Shown here piece after piece: positions 8,217 to 18,100 of a stretch of 64,000 bases of DNA. Position 1 is the stretch's first letter, and each line of letters starts with the position of its first letter. The stretch spans positions 1,922,001 through 1,986,000 of the forward strand of contig NZ_OMOI01000001.1 of the NCBI RefSeq assembly GCF_900302485.1. The letters run 5' to 3'. The stretch is from Aliiroseovarius pelagivivens (GTDB lineage Bacteria > Pseudomonadota > Alphaproteobacteria > Rhodobacterales > Rhodobacteraceae). The notes beneath the pieces were generated by a model. The model worked only from the letters and a program-made list of their open reading frames with translations. It made no database searches and was not told where the DNA came from. Made by a program: the position numbers and the translations under genes.

Positions 8217-9720
8217 ATTCACACAGTTTCCGCAACTCGGTTTTCAGCACTTTACCATAATTGTTCTTTGGCAGTTCAGGCAGTGTGTAATAGGCCTTGG
8301 GTCGCTTGAAGCGTGCGATGTTGGCCAGACAATGCGCATCTAACGCCGCCTCGTCCAAGTTGGCGCCTTCCGCCAACACGACAAACGCGACCACGTCTTC
8401 GCCCCATTCCCCGCTAGGACGGCCAACCACGCTGACCTCATGCACATCCTGATGGGCTAAAAGTGCTTCTTCCACCTCGCGCGGGTAAATGTTTGTCCCA
8501 CCCGAGATAATCACATCCTTCGACCGGTCCCGCATGGTCAGATAGCCATCCTCGTCCAGAAACCCCATGTCTCCGGTCAACAGCCAGCCATCCACCAGCG
8601 TTTTCGCAGTGGCTTCGGGATTGTTCCAATAGCCGGGCATGACAGGCGTGCCGCGCACCATGATCTCGCCCACCTCGCCGGGCGGCACAGGCTGGCCGGT
8701 TTCGTCCCCGATCCGTAGCTCGACCACACTTTGCGCTCGTCCGACCGAAGCCAGACGCTCGCGCCAACGCGGATGTGTGCGGTCCGCCACATCGTCGCGC
8801 GACAAGGCAGAGATCGCCATTGGACACTCGCCCTGACCATAGATCTGAATAAAGCGCGGGCCGAACCAATCGACGGCGTCTTCTATGTCCGCCAGATACA
8901 TCGGACCGCCGCCATAGACGATGGTCTTGATCCCTTCGCCGCGCCGCCCCGCGGCCTTGGCTATATCGGTGAACCGCCGCACCATTGTAGGGGCCATGAA
9001 CATCTGAAGCGGTCCTTGGTGTTCGGCCGCGTCCAAAAGCTCGATCTCGTCAAACCCGCCCGACGCAGGCGTGATGTGCCGCGCGCCACGTGCCACATGG
9101 ATCGGAGAATAGATTCCGGCCCCGTGACTCATCGGAGCCATATAGAAAACACCGTCATCAGGGGACACCTCGTCACAGTCCAACAGATAGGACAGAGATG
9201 TCGATCGGATCATCTCATGACTGATATAGACACCTTTGGGCTGCCCGGTTGTACCCGATGTATAGAACAGCCAAGCCAAATCTGACCCCGCGCGCGCCGC
9301 CACGGGCAGCGGTTCGTGGGTAAAAAGATCTACGAAATCGGGCCGCTCGACGTGAACAAGAGGCACATCGCTGACCTCAGCAAGGTCGTCTGCCAGATCA
9401 TCCGTGACCATGACCAACTTGGCGCCTGAGTTTTCGATGATATAGGCCGCTTCCTTCGGGTGCAGCTTGGCATTGATGGGTACTACCGCCGCGCCAAGCC
9501 CCCAAACGCCATAGAACCCAAGCAGGTATTGTGGGCAGTTCTTCATGAACAAGGCAACACGGTCGCCCGGCCCGACACCCCGCGCCGCCAACCCTGCTGC
9601 AAGTCCCTGCGCCGCCCGGAAAAAAGCGGCATAGGTAAAGACCTGATCAGGTCCACGAAACACCGCTGGCCGATCGCCGTTGATCTGCGCCGTGCGTTCC
9701 AGCCAATGAGCCAGATTCAT
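8215..9720 (-). CDS. Acyl-CoA synthetase (AMP-dependent synthetase/ligase family)
   Basis: 501 residues, full length for the ANL superfamily. The P-loop motif YTSGTTGQPKG lies at 153-163. GGGPMY and YGQGECP follow, then the hinge motif GWLLTGDMG with RSKD further on. The expected acyl-adenylation Lys is in NNYGKVLK at about residue 490. The reaction is carboxylate plus ATP to acyl-AMP, then transfer to CoA. The sequence is most like medium/long-chain or aryl acid ligases; the substrate is not resolved. It is divergent from the PAS-LuxR gene across 120 bp, so that regulator may control it. Confidence 0.88.
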   Translation of the reverse strand: MNLAHWLERTAQINGDRPAVFRGPDQVFTYAAFFRAAQGLAAGLAARGVGPGDRVALFMKNCPQYLLGFYGVWGLGAAVVPINAKLHPKEAAYIIENSGAKLVMVTDDLADDLAEVSDVPLVHVERPDFVDLFTHEPLPVAARAGSDLAWLFYTSGTTGQPKGVYISHEMIRSTSLSYLLDCDEVSPDDGVFYMAPMSHGAGIYSPIHVARGARHITPASGGFDEIELLDAAEHQGPLQMFMAPTMVRRFTDIAKAAGRRGEGIKTIVYGGGPMYLADIEDAVDWFGPRFIQIYGQGECPMAISALSRDDVADRTHPRWRERLASVGRAQSVVELRIGDETGQPVPPGEVGEIMVRGTPVMPGYWNNPEATAKTLVDGWLLTGDMGFLDEDGYLTMRDRSKDVIISGGTNIYPREVEEALLAHQDVHEVSVVGRPSGEWGEDVVAFVVLAEGANLDEAALDAHCLANIARFKRPKAYYTLPELPKNNYGKVLKTELRKLCE

Positions 9721-9840
9721 GAGACCTCCCTTTCATCAGTACCGACCAAAAGACTATCGGACGACTATTTGTATCCACGCAAGCCCCGTAAAACTACGCA
9801 ACTGTTTGAATTATCGCCAAAGCTTTGGCAGGATGGGGCC

Positions 9841-10383
9841 ATGACGCAAATGGATCTTGCCTTCATGTACGCGCCCACGGGGCTTGCGCTGACCGAAAAC
9901 AGGATCGTGCGTCAGTGCAATTTGCGCTTTGCCGAGATGTTCGGAGCCGAAGTCGACAGCTTCCGCGACATGCCGTTAGAGCGACTGTACCCGTCCCTGA
10001 AAGACTATGAAAAAGTGGCGCATGTCGGTGGTGACATCCTGCGCGAGACAGGACGTTATGAAGACGAACGCATTATGCGGCGCTTGGACGGTGATATGTT
10101 CTGGTGTCGTGTACGCGGCACCAGCCTGACGCCCGATGACCCTTTCAGACAAGGGGTTTGGAGCTTTGCCGACCTGTCTGCCGAACGCCCCGTCGTCGAG
10201 CTGACACCACGGGAACGCGATGTGGCGATCCTAACCTGTCAGGGCAAAACGTCGAAAGAAATCGGCCTGACGTTGGGATTGAGCTATCGCACGGTCGAAG
10301 CACATCGGGCACGTTTGCTTCAGAAGTTTGGCGCCCGCAAATTACCCGAGCTTGTGGCGAAGTTTTCCGGCATGCCGATTTAA
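9841..10383 (+). CDS. PAS-domain LuxR-type transcriptional regulator
   Basis: 180 residues from the ATG at 9841. The N-terminal 115 residues resemble a PAS sensor (APTGLALTENRIVRQCNLRFAEM at the start, FWCRVRG in the later strands). A LuxR/GerE helix-turn-helix follows (LTPRERDVAILTCQGKTSKEIG to about 165). The order is PAS then HTH, with no receiver domain, so it probably senses a small molecule or redox state directly. The open frame extends upstream to 9460 but that part is antisense to the ligase gene. It faces the acyl-CoA ligase gene and may control that shared promoter region. Confidence 0.82.
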   Translation: MTQMDLAFMYAPTGLALTENRIVRQCNLRFAEMFGAEVDSFRDMPLERLYPSLKDYEKVAHVGGDILRETGRYEDERIMRRLDGDMFWCRVRGTSLTPDDPFRQGVWSFADLSAERPVVELTPRERDVAILTCQGKTSKEIGLTLGLSYRTVEAHRARLLQKFGARKLPELVAKFSGMPI

Positions 10384-10491
10384 GGCACTGTTAACCTTCG
10401 TATAGATTCTCTTACGCCTCTTAATCTTCGGTTAATTCCGAGCTGACTAGACTGATCGTTGGTGGGGGCTCCGCAAATGACGGAGCATACA

Positions 10492-10881
10492 ATGGAATTC
10501 ACGATACCGTCCCCATTGGGGGCACAAGCCACAATTGCGGCACAACAGCCGGCGCGTCCAGCGCCTGATCCGACGCGGGTAGAGAAGGCCTCGAAAGCCG
10601 GGAAGACGCGCGCGGACACGCATAACGCAACGGACCACGGCAACACCCAGACCCAAAGACACGGCGCAAAACGAAACGCGGCCAAGCCTCCACCAGACCC
10701 GAACCAACCGGTCGGGCCGCCGCCTTCTTTTCAGCTGAATGTCCTTGAGATGGAACGCGAGCTGCAACAGCGGCTGGCGCAGATCGAGTTTTCGCGGTCG
10801 TTAGAGGATCAGAACACCCTTCAGGTGACCGATGCCGATCCCGAAAATCCCGTCGAACCGACCTCTGACACGACAGATTGA
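10492..10881 (+). CDS. Hypothetical protein with disordered N-terminus and short C-terminal helix
   Basis: 129 residues from the ATG at 10492, chosen because ACGGAG sits seven bases upstream; in-frame starts at 10459 (TTG) and 10477 (ATG) are alternatives. Residues 1-80 are rich in Ala, Pro, Gln, Thr and Lys, hence probably disordered. A helix with heptad-like LEMERELQQRLAQIEF follows at about 82-100, then an acidic Thr/Asp-rich tail. There is no signal peptide, membrane segment or recognisable domain. It lies between the LuxR-type gene and accB. I do not recognise the family. Confidence 0.55.
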   Translation: MEFTIPSPLGAQATIAAQQPARPAPDPTRVEKASKAGKTRADTHNATDHGNTQTQRHGAKRNAAKPPPDPNQPVGPPPSFQLNVLEMERELQQRLAQIEFSRSLEDQNTLQVTDADPENPVEPTSDTTD

Positions 10882-11061
10882 GACGAGAGTCGATTTAGCG
10901 TCGGAAATCCCGGCCCTGCGCCCAAATTCCTGACCGAATTCATGCGATTTTCAGTTTTCGCGATCCTTCTTGCTTTTCTCCCCTTACGTGGCGTCCTATA
11001 AGCGTTGCAAAGACACAAAGCCTGCATAGATAGACAGGCAGACAATCTAGGGCGAGGACCC

Positions 11062-11562
11062 ATGGCCAAAAAAAATCATGATACCGATGTGGCATTCATC
11101 GAAGCGCTGGCGAAACTGCTTCAGGAAAACGACCTGACCGAGCTGGAAGTGATGCGCGACTATGGCGAAAACGACAGCCTGAACGTACGGGTCAGCCGCG
11201 CCAAGGAAGCTGTTCAGCAGATTGCCGCCCCCGCTGTTGCAGCCCCTGCCCCCGCAGCCGCTGCTGCTCCGGCAGCCGCACCCGCTGCAGAAGCCCCGGC
11301 AGCAGCCTCGGACGATCCAGCAAGCCATCCCGGCGCCGTGCCTTCGCCTATGGTCGGCACCGCCTATTTGCAGGCCGAGCCTGGCACTCCGGCTTTCGTC
11401 AACGTGGGCGACACCGTGTCGGAGGGCCAAACCCTTCTGATCTTGGAGGCCATGAAGACCATGAACCAAATCCCAGCACCACGTGCAGGTAAGGTCACAC
11501 GCATTCTGGTCGAAGATGGCTCGCCGGTCGAATTTGGCGCGCCCCTGATGATCATCGAATAA
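11062..11562 (+). CDS. accB: Acetyl-CoA carboxylase biotin carboxyl carrier protein
   Basis: 166 residues. The N-terminal helical region (1-50) is followed by an Ala/Pro-rich flexible linker (about 54-84) and a biotinyl domain with EAMKTMN, whose Lys132 is the biotin attachment site. It carries carboxyl groups between biotin carboxylase and the transferase of acetyl-CoA carboxylase, the first step of fatty-acid synthesis. The ATG at 11062 follows GGGCGAGGA. accC begins 10 bp after its stop, the standard accBC arrangement. Confidence 0.97.
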   Translation: MAKKNHDTDVAFIEALAKLLQENDLTELEVMRDYGENDSLNVRVSRAKEAVQQIAAPAVAAPAPAAAAAPAAAPAAEAPAAASDDPASHPGAVPSPMVGTAYLQAEPGTPAFVNVGDTVSEGQTLLILEAMKTMNQIPAPRAGKVTRILVEDGSPVEFGAPLMIIE

Positions 11563-11572
11563 GGGGCGGATC

Positions 11573-12925
11573 ATGGCCCAGTTCGATAAAATCCTGATTG
11601 CCAACCGGGGCGAGATTGCGCTGCGCGTGATCCGTGCCGCCCGCGAGATGGGCATCAAAACCGTAGCCGTGCATTCGACCGCTGACGTGGACGCAATGCA
11701 TGTGCGCATGGCAGATGAAAGCGTTTGTATCGGCCCTAACGCCGGCACTGACAGCTATCTGTCGATCCCCGCGATCATCGCCGCGTGTGAAATCACCGGA
11801 GCGCAGGCCGTGCACCCCGGGTATGGCTTCCTGTCGGAAAACGCGACCTTCGTGCAGGCGCTGGAAGATCACGAGATCACTTTCATCGGCCCCTCGGCCG
11901 CGCACATCCGCATGATGGGCGACAAGATCACCGCGAAGGACACCGCGATCAAGCTGGGCATTCCGGTTGTTCCGGGTTCCGAAGGTGGTGTTCCCGACAT
12001 CGAAAGCGCGCGCAAAACCGCAGCCGAGATGGGGTACCCGGTCATCATCAAAGCGACTGCCGGTGGCGGCGGACGCGGCATGAAGGTCGCCGAGACCGAA
12101 GCCGATATCGACACCGCCTTTTCCACCGCCCGTTCGGAAGCGAAAGCCGCCTTTGGCAATGACGAAGTGTATATGGAGAAATACCTCCAGAAACCGCGTC
12201 ACATCGAAGTGCAGGTCTTTGGTGATGGGCAAGGCGGCGGCGTTCATCTGGCCGAGCGGGACTGCTCGCTTCAGCGCCGTCACCAGAAGGTGTTCGAGGA
12301 AGCTCCCGGCCCCTCGATCACCCCTGAAAACCGCGAGAAGATCGGCTCGATCTGCGCCAATGCTGTGGCCGAAATGGGCTATTCCGGCGCGGGCACAATC
12401 GAGTTCCTGTACGAAGATGGCGAATTCTATTTCATCGAAATGAACACCCGTCTGCAGGTGGAACACCCGGTCACGGAAGCAATTTTCGGTGTTGACCTTG
12501 TGCGCGAACAGATCCTTGTGGCCGAGGGCAACACGCTGTCCTTCGCGCAATCGGATCTGGAAGTGAACGGCCACGCAATCGAAGTGCGTCTGAACGCCGA
12601 GCGTCTGCCAAACTTCATCCCCTGCCCTGGCAAAATCACCCAGTATCACGCCCCGGGCGGCTTGGGTGTGCGAATGGATAGTGCGCTCTATGACGGCTAT
12701 TCGATCCCGCCTTACTATGACAGCCTGATCGGTAAGTTGATCGTGCATGGCCGCGACCGTCCAGAAGCACTGGCACGTCTCAGCCGCGCCTTGGGTGAGC
12801 TGATCATCGACGGCATCGAAACCACGGTTCCGCTGTTTGACAAGCTGCTGGCCGAGGCCGACATCCATTCGGGTGACTACAACATCCACTGGCTCGAACG
12901 CTGGCTGGATGAAAACATGGGGTAA
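11573..12925 (+). CDS. accC: Biotin carboxylase subunit of acetyl-CoA carboxylase
   Basis: 450 residues, the usual length. The N-terminal pre-ATP-grasp domain begins [12 protein letters not shown]. The glycine-rich loop GGGGRGMK is at about 164-171, and [16 protein letters not shown], with the metal- and bicarbonate-binding residues, is near 288-303. It carboxylates biotin on AccB using ATP and bicarbonate. It forms an operon with accB and probably with aat, which starts seven bases after its stop. Nothing unusual was seen. Confidence 0.97.
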   Translation: MAQFDKILIANRGEIALRVIRAAREMGIKTVAVHSTADVDAMHVRMADESVCIGPNAGTDSYLSIPAIIAACEITGAQAVHPGYGFLSENATFVQALEDHEITFIGPSAAHIRMMGDKITAKDTAIKLGIPVVPGSEGGVPDIESARKTAAEMGYPVIIKATAGGGGRGMKVAETEADIDTAFSTARSEAKAAFGNDEVYMEKYLQKPRHIEVQVFGDGQGGGVHLAERDCSLQRRHQKVFEEAPGPSITPENREKIGSICANAVAEMGYSGAGTIEFLYEDGEFYFIEMNTRLQVEHPVTEAIFGVDLVREQILVAEGNTLSFAQSDLEVNGHAIEVRLNAERLPNFIPCPGKITQYHAPGGLGVRMDSALYDGYSIPPYYDSLIGKLIVHGRDRPEALARLSRALGELIIDGIETTVPLFDKLLAEADIHSGDYNIHWLERWLDENMG

Positions 12926-12931
12926 GGGCCA

Positions 12932-13582
12932 TTGGCCCACCCCACTCCTCCTCCTTTAACTGCCGAGCTGCTTTTGAAAGCCTATGCCATGGGGGTCTTT
13001 CCCATGGCCGAAGGGCGCGACGACCCCGAGGTTTTTTGGGTCGACCCAAAGCATCGCGGGATCATTCCGCTGGACGGATTTCATATCTCGCGCAGCCTTG
13101 CCCGTACAATCCGCCGCACGCCATTTCAGGTCACACTGAACCATGACTTCGCGGGGACTGTCGCGTGCTGCGCCGACCGAGACGAAACATGGATCAACGA
13201 CACCATTTTCGCGCTTTATCAACAGCTTCACGAGATGGGGTGCGCTCATTCGCTCGAGCTGTGGGATGGCGAAGACCTTGTCGGTGGGGTTTATGGCGTC
13301 ACAGTGGGCGGAGCGTTCTTCGGCGAAAGCATGTTTTCGCGCCGCCGGGACGCATCAAAGATCGCTCTGGCCTATCTTGTGGCCCACCTGCACGACTGTG
13401 GCTTCACACTGTTCGACACGCAATTCCTGACCCCTCACTTGGCCAGCCTAGGCGCGATTGAGATCCCACGCACAGAATATCACACGCGTTTGGAAGATGC
13501 GTTGGTGGTAAAAGCAGATGTAATGAGCCGTCCCTTGCCGGACGCCTATTCAGTGGCGCAGCGCAACACCCAGACGTCATAA
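12932..13582 (+). CDS. aat: Leucyl/phenylalanyl-tRNA--protein transferase
   Basis: 216 residues. Family motifs are clear: [49 protein letters not shown] and [17 protein letters not shown]. The enzyme transfers Leu or Phe from aminoacyl-tRNA to N-terminal Lys or Arg, marking proteins for ClpS/ClpAP degradation (N-end rule). The start is taken as TTG at 12932; there is no ATG before the first conserved block other than the one within YAMGVF. The gene is coupled to accC. Its last 37 bp overlap the convergent DUF2155 gene. Confidence 0.95.
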   Translation: MAHPTPPPLTAELLLKAYAMGVFPMAEGRDDPEVFWVDPKHRGIIPLDGFHISRSLARTIRRTPFQVTLNHDFAGTVACCADRDETWINDTIFALYQQLHEMGCAHSLELWDGEDLVGGVYGVTVGGAFFGESMFSRRRDASKIALAYLVAHLHDCGFTLFDTQFLTPHLASLGAIEIPRTEYHTRLEDALVVKADVMSRPLPDAYSVAQRNTQTS

Positions 13583-13905
13583 CGCGGGTGATCCAAGGCG
13601 TTCAGCGCGGGCGAAGAGGCGATCATCCAGCCCTCGAACGTGGTTTCTTCGGAATTCCCGTCACGTACGACCAGCCAAGCAAACGCGTCGCCAGACGGAT
13701 TGTCCGTCGGATAGCGGCATTCGCCCAATGTGACGCGCAGGCGGCCCAGCTCGACCGTGTCGCCCACATCCATCTTGAAATCAACGGGGGTGCCAGACAC
13801 CTTGTCCAATCCGCGCAGGAACGCGCCCGACGCCTTGGCGGTTTCAGCCCAGGCCGTGCTGGCCGCGAACAGAGCAGCAGACAGGATCAAAGCAGCACGG
13901 ATCAC
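13546..13905 (-). CDS. DUF2155 secreted protein
   Basis: 119 residues. A signal peptide (about 1-20, ending STAWA) precedes a small domain with the DUF2155 pattern: GLDKVSG near the start, then [46 protein letters not shown]. The two conserved Cys (in GECRYP and VLRC) may form a disulfide. The family is alphaproteobacterial, periplasmic and of unknown function. Its start overlaps the mlaD-like stop by four bases (ATGA), so it is in the NDUFA12-mlaD operon. Its 3' end overlaps aat on the other strand. Confidence 0.88.
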   Translation of the reverse strand: MIRAALILSAALFAASTAWAETAKASGAFLRGLDKVSGTPVDFKMDVGDTVELGRLRVTLGECRYPTDNPSGDAFAWLVVRDGNSEETTFEGWMIASSPALNALDHPRYDVWVLRCATE

Positions 13906-14360
13906 TCGGCGCTATCCTCGCCACCGGCGACGTATTTCAGAAGCAGTTGCACAAGGCTTACCGATCCTTGGGTGTCTTCAATCTCGGCCCCTGGCTCCAG
14001 ATTGAAAGGCGATCCGCCGGGCAGAAGCTCGACATAATTGCCGCCCAAAAGACCCTCGGACGAGATGAGGATGGCGGTGTCTTCAGGCAAGGCCACGTTA
14101 GACTGCACTGTGAAATCCGTATCGGCACGGAAGGAGTCGGGGTTCAGCGTAATGTCGGTCACAGTACCGACCTTGACACCCCCCAGACGCACATCAGTTC
14201 CAATCGAAATGCCGTCCGCCGTGCGGAACGAGGCAGTGTAGGTGTCCGTCGCCCCTGTTCCAGACAGGCCAACAATCTGGCCTGCGTAAAACAAGAAACC
14301 AACGGCAACCGCCAGCACGATGCTGCCGGTGACGACTTCGGTTGTGTGGCTATTGCTCAT
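13902..14360 (-). CDS. mlaD: MlaD-type lipid-transport substrate-binding protein (MCE domain)
   Basis: 152 residues. There is one N-terminal membrane anchor (about 10-30) and an MCE domain: YTASFRTADGISIGTDVRLGGVKVGTVTDI, then SSEGLLGGNYVELLPGG. The length matches MlaD, the hexameric periplasmic component that moves phospholipids in the Mla outer-membrane asymmetry pathway. mlaE and mlaF are not in the window, so only the D component is here. It lies between the NDUFA12 and DUF2155 genes, an order I associate with Rhodobacterales. Confidence 0.92.
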   Translation of the reverse strand: MSNSHTTEVVTGSIVLAVAVGFLFYAGQIVGLSGTGATDTYTASFRTADGISIGTDVRLGGVKVGTVTDITLNPDSFRADTDFTVQSNVALPEDTAILISSEGLLGGNYVELLPGGSPFNLEPGAEIEDTQGSVSLVQLLLKYVAGGEDSAE

Positions 14361-14405
14361 GCGAAAATTCCCTCGTTCCGGGGGCTGATCGACAGATTGT
14401 GCGTA

Positions 14406-14777
14406 TTACTCGGGCTGCCAAGCTTCATAGTCGCTACGCTCGGCTGGGGCTGCCTGACGCAGGGAACCCACCGGGGCATATGCCATCGCTGTGCCGGTCA
14501 GGTTGTCCTGATGCGGTTTTTCCCAGTCTTTGTGGGCCAGCGGCTTGTCTTCGGGGCAGTTGTCGAATGTGTGATGCAACCAACCATGCCACTCGGGGCT
14601 GACGCGGCTTGCTTCGGGCTCGCCGTTATAGATTACCCAGCGGCGGCTGTCGTCCTGGTTGCGGTAAAAGACATTGCCTTGATCATCTTCCCCCACCTTC
14701 ACGCCTTTACGACGAGTGAACAGCCAGGTTCCGATAGTCTCACTGTGATACCATGTCAGAAGCGAAAGAAGCCGCAT
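14406..14777 (-). CDS. NADH:ubiquinone oxidoreductase NDUFA12-family accessory subunit
   Basis: 123 residues with the family pattern: [23 protein letters not shown], then [26 protein letters not shown] and the C-terminal [15 protein letters not shown]. In mitochondria and alphaproteobacteria this is a supernumerary complex I subunit at the junction of peripheral and membrane arms. It has no Cys motif for cofactors beyond one isolated Cys. It is the first gene of the unit with mlaD and the DUF2155 gene. Its presence is one of the better taxonomic clues to Alphaproteobacteria. Confidence 0.93.
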   Translation of the reverse strand: MRLLSLLTWYHSETIGTWLFTRRKGVKVGEDDQGNVFYRNQDDSRRWVIYNGEPEASRVSPEWHGWLHHTFDNCPEDKPLAHKDWEKPHQDNLTGTAMAYAPVGSLRQAAPAERSDYEAWQPE

Positions 14778-14889
14778 GTCGATCTCCGAAATTTCTTATC
14801 CTTGATATGGCCCATGGCAGGCCGAAGGTCCAGAGCTTTGCCCTCCAATCCACGACCATTGCGCGATTTGAAGCCAGATTTGAGCGTTG

Positions 14890-14930
14890 CTCGGCCAAAA
14901 TGAGAAAAGCCACCGCGCAAGCGATGGCTT
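14890..14930 (-). terminator. Rho-independent terminator downstream of clpX
   Basis: On the minus strand AAGCCATCGC and GCGGTGGCTT pair over 10 bp with one G-U wobble and a four-base loop (14907-14930), followed by a T-rich tail. The hairpin starts about 33 bp past the clpX stop. The wobble makes it stable only on the minus-strand RNA, matching clpX orientation. Confidence 0.8.
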
Positions 14931-14962
14931 CTTGATGCTTTGGGAATCAGTTTGCGCCGCGG

Positions 14963-16231
14963 TTAGCTGGCCGTCACTTCTTCCTTTGCGGAGTCCGCAT
15001 AGATGATCAGCGGTTTCGCATCCGAGTTAACGGCTTCGTCATTCACGACAACCTCGTCCACGTTCTCAAGGCCCGGCAGGTCGAACATCGTGTCCAGCAG
15101 GATGTCTTCCATGATCGAGCGCAGGCCGCGCGCACCGGTCTTGCGTTGGATGGCACGCTTCGCGATGGCCTTCAACGCATCCTCGGTGAAGGTCAGCTGA
15201 GCCTCTTCCAGTTCGAACAGGCGCTGGTACTGTTTAACCAGTGCGTTCTTCGGCGCGGTCAGAATGGTGACCAGAGCTTCCGCGTCCAGATCTTCCAACG
15301 TTGCGATCACCGGCAGACGACCAACGAATTCCGGGATCAGGCCGAATTTCAGAAGATCTTCCGGCTCAAGCTCTTTGAACAGCTCGCCCACGCCGCGGTC
15401 ATCGTTTTCACGCACGTCAGCACCAAAGCCCATAGCCGAGCCCTTGCCGCGTTGTGCAATGATCTTGTCCAGGCCCGCAAACGCACCACCACAGATGAAT
15501 AGAATGTTCGTGGTGTCCACCTGCAAGAATTCCTGCTGCGGGTGCTTGCGACCGCCCTGCGGCGGAACAGATGCCACGGTGCCTTCCATGATCTTCAGAA
15601 GCGCTTGCTGAACGCCCTCGCCCGACACGTCGCGGGTAATCGAGGGGTTGTCCGACTTGCGGGTGATCTTGTCGACTTCATCGATATAGACGATGCCGCG
15701 CTGCGCACGTTCAACATTGTATTCCGACGCTTGAAGCAGCTTCAGAATGATGTTCTCCACGTCCTCGCCCACATAACCCGCTTCGGTCAATGTGGTCGCG
15801 TCTGCCATCGTAAAGGGAACGTCCAGAATACGCGCCAGCGTCTGGGCCAGCAGCGTTTTACCGCAGCCCGTCGGGCCGATCAGCATGATGTTGGATTTTG
15901 CCAGCTCAATCTCGTCGCCATTGGCGGCAGCATGGTTCAGGCGCTTATAGTGGTTGTGAACCGCTACGGACAGCACGCGTTTGGCGTGCCCCTGCCCGAT
16001 GACGTAATCGTCCAGAACCTGACAGATTTCCAAAGGTGTCGGCACCCCGTCCGAGGACTTCAGCCCCGACGACTTGGTTTCTTCACGGATGATATCCATG
16101 CACAGCTCGACGCATTCGTCACAGATGAACACTGTCGGGCCCGCAATTAGCTTGCGCACCTCGTGCTGGCTTTTGCCGCAGAACGAGCAGTAGAGCGTGT
16201 TCTTGCTGTCACCAGAGGAATTATTCGCCAT
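14963..16231 (-). CDS. clpX: ATP-dependent Clp protease ATP-binding subunit ClpX
   Basis: 422 residues, standard length. The N-terminal zinc-binding domain has Cys15, Cys18, Cys37 and Cys40. The AAA+ module has Walker A GPTGCGKT (119-126) and the Walker B region VYIDEVDKI. The sensor and arginine-finger region contains [12 protein letters not shown]. It unfolds substrates and feeds them to ClpP. clpP lies upstream on the same strand with a 141-bp gap holding a stem-loop. A terminator follows. Confidence 0.98.
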   Translation of the reverse strand: MANNSSGDSKNTLYCSFCGKSQHEVRKLIAGPTVFICDECVELCMDIIREETKSSGLKSSDGVPTPLEICQVLDDYVIGQGHAKRVLSVAVHNHYKRLNHAAANGDEIELAKSNIMLIGPTGCGKTLLAQTLARILDVPFTMADATTLTEAGYVGEDVENIILKLLQASEYNVERAQRGIVYIDEVDKITRKSDNPSITRDVSGEGVQQALLKIMEGTVASVPPQGGRKHPQQEFLQVDTTNILFICGGAFAGLDKIIAQRGKGSAMGFGADVRENDDRGVGELFKELEPEDLLKFGLIPEFVGRLPVIATLEDLDAEALVTILTAPKNALVKQYQRLFELEEAQLTFTEDALKAIAKRAIQRKTGARGLRSIMEDILLDTMFDLPGLENVDEVVVNDEAVNSDAKPLIIYADSAKEEVTAS

Positions 16232-16338
16232 AGTCCAGTCCTATTAGGCCGGATACCGACCCCGTTAAGCCCTTCCGGGCGGTCTTTTGCCCCTGTCCCC
16301 AGCTTAGGCCAGGGATGGAACAGGTACAATCAGCTTTT

Positions 16339-16364
16339 TGAAAGACCCTTCTGCGGGTCTTTCA
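16339..16364 (-). other. Stem-loop between clpP and clpX
   Basis: TGAAAGACCC and GGGTCTTTCA form a perfect 10-bp stem with a six-base loop, eight bases after the clpP stop. On the minus strand it is followed by A-rich and not T-rich sequence, so it does not look like a classical terminator. A processing or mRNA-stabilising hairpin separating clpP from clpX expression is possible. Confidence 0.6.
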
Positions 16365-16372
16365 GAATCAGA

Positions 16373-17005
16373 TCAGGCCTCGGCGTCGTCACCCTTGGCG
16401 CGGTTCTCGACGATCTCGTCAATCAGGCCCCAGTCTTTGGCTTCCTGCGGATCCATGAAGTTGTCACGCTCCAGCGCCTCGACCACGGCTTCCATCTTCT
16501 GGCCGGTGTGCCGCACATAGATCCCGTTCAGGCGATCCTTCAGCTTCTGGGTTTCCTGCGCGTGGATCATGATGTCCGTCGCCTGCCCCTGATAGCCGCC
16601 CGAAGGTTGGTGCACCATGATGCGCGAGTTCGGAAGCGAGAAGCGCATGCCGCTTTCGCCAGCTGCCAGCAGAAGCGATCCCATCGATGCCGCCTGACCA
16701 ATCACCAGGGTCGAAACCTTCGGCTTGATGTACTGCATCGTGTCATAGATCGACAGGCCCGAGGTCACCACGCCACCGGGCGAGTTGATGTACATCGAGA
16801 TCTCTTTGTTCGGGTTCTCAGCCTCGAGGTGCAGAAGCTGCGCAACGATCAGGCTGGACATGCCGTCATGCACAGGGCCGGACAGGAAAATGATCCGTTC
16901 CTTCAACAGGCGCGAGAAAATGTCATAGGCCCGCTCCCCGCGCGAGGTCTGCTCGACCACCATCGGGACAAGGGTGTTCATATAGGTATCAATCGGATCG
17001 TGCAT
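16373..17005 (-). CDS. clpP: ATP-dependent Clp protease proteolytic subunit ClpP
   Basis: 210 residues from the ATG at 17005 ([16 protein letters not shown]). An in-frame ATG at 17056 would add 17 residues but the shorter start matches the family. The catalytic triad is Ser108 (GQAASMGS), His132 (MVHQPSGG) and Asp181 (ERDNFMDP). It forms a 14-subunit serine protease with ClpX or ClpA. The clpP-clpX order is the typical proteobacterial one. Confidence 0.97.
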   Translation of the reverse strand: MHDPIDTYMNTLVPMVVEQTSRGERAYDIFSRLLKERIIFLSGPVHDGMSSLIVAQLLHLEAENPNKEISMYINSPGGVVTSGLSIYDTMQYIKPKVSTLVIGQAASMGSLLLAAGESGMRFSLPNSRIMVHQPSGGYQGQATDIMIHAQETQKLKDRLNGIYVRHTGQKMEAVVEALERDNFMDPQEAKDWGLIDEIVENRAKGDDAEA

Positions 17006-17186
17006 GTCGCCTGCTTTCTCTTCGCGCCAAAGCCCGTTCTGGGCACCTGATGCCAACCTAGTCTTGTGCTAAGGGGGCTGCAAGGGGCCGAAACGCCCCC
17101 GCTGCAAACACCAGCACACATTTCAAACAGAGATGCCGGAAAACGGTTAACAATTTCCTTTTCTTTGCGCCGTCATGACAACAAAA

Positions 17187-17216
17187 CGCAAAAGAAAAGG
17201 CGCCCAAGAGGCGCCT
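17187..17216 (-). terminator. Terminator of the ABC transporter operon
   Basis: On the minus strand AGGCGCC and GGCGCCT form a 7-bp stem with a five-base loop followed by TTTCTTTTG. It lies 28 bp past the stop of the last permease gene. Confidence 0.85.
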
Positions 17217-17243
17217 GATCTTTTTCCAGAGTCTTCGAAGCTA

Positions 17244-18095
17244 TCAGCCCGGGGACATCCCACGCAGACGCTCGGAGCGGCGACGCAGAAGCTCGACCGT
17301 TGTCAGAAGCGCGATCGAGATCACCACAAGGATGGTCGCAACTGCCAGAATGGTCGGGCTGATCTGCTCGCGCAGGCCAATAAACATCTGCCACGGAAGC
17401 GTCTGTTGCTTGGCCGAGCCAACAAAGATCACCACCACAACTTCGTCAAACGAGGTGATGAAGGCGAACAACGCACCCGAGATCACGCCCGGCAGGATCA
17501 GTGGCATCTGCACGCGGAAGAAGGTCGTAACTGGATCTGCACCCATATTCGCCGCCGCGCGTGTCAGCGAGCGGTCAAAGCCCACCAGCGTTGCGGTAAC
17601 AGTGATGATCACGAAGGGAATACCCAGCGCGGCGTGCGCCAGAACAACGCCCCAGTACGTGCCAGCCAGACCGATGCGGGAATAGAAGAAGTACATCCCA
17701 GCAGCCGAAATAATCAGCGGCACGATCATCGGCGAGATCAGCGTGGCCATGATGGCGCGACGTGCGGGCACGTGCGGCTGGCTCAGACCGATGGCGGCCA
17801 AGGTGCCCAGCGATACGGACAGCAGCGTCGCGGTAGGCGCAATCTTGACCGAGTTCCACAAGGCATCCTGCCAGTCGGGGTTCGAGAAGAAGTCACGATA
17901 GTGCTTCAGCGAATACCCTGCCGGATCGAAGCTCAGCATTTCTTTCGTGAAGGTGAAGAAATCCTGCGAGTTAAAGCTCAGAGGGATAACGACAGCGATC
18001 GGCGCAATCAGGAAGAAAAAGATCAACCCACAGATAACACGGAATGTGTAATACCAGATGCGCTGGCCGGTGCTTGCATATGATGGAAGAGCCAT
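17244..18095 (-). CDS. ABC transporter permease, PotC-like
   Basis: 283 residues with six predicted membrane helices. The cytoplasmic EAA-type loop is RAAANMGADPVTTFFRVQMPLILPG, which docks on the ATPase. It is most like PotC/YdcV permeases of spermidine/putrescine-type importers. It starts five bases after the stop of the companion permease and ends the operon before a terminator. Together with the upstream permease, binding protein and ATPase it makes a complete importer. The substrate is uncertain; creatinase next door suggests creatine or a related guanidino compound. Confidence 0.9.
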   Translation of the reverse strand: MALPSYASTGQRIWYYTFRVICGLIFFFLIAPIAVVIPLSFNSQDFFTFTKEMLSFDPAGYSLKHYRDFFSNPDWQDALWNSVKIAPTATLLSVSLGTLAAIGLSQPHVPARRAIMATLISPMIVPLIISAAGMYFFYSRIGLAGTYWGVVLAHAALGIPFVIITVTATLVGFDRSLTRAAANMGADPVTTFFRVQMPLILPGVISGALFAFITSFDEVVVVIFVGSAKQQTLPWQMFIGLREQISPTILAVATILVVISIALLTTVELLRRRSERLRGMSPG

Positions 18096-18100
18096 GTCCG

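Noticed and set aside
11552..12940. Long open frame (462 codons) antisense to accC
   Set aside because: Shadow of a highly conserved gene; no start signal or recognisable motifs.
16339..16364. clpP-clpX stem-loop as a true Rho-independent terminator
   Set aside because: The stem is perfect but no T tract follows on the minus strand, so it was recorded only as a stem-loop.
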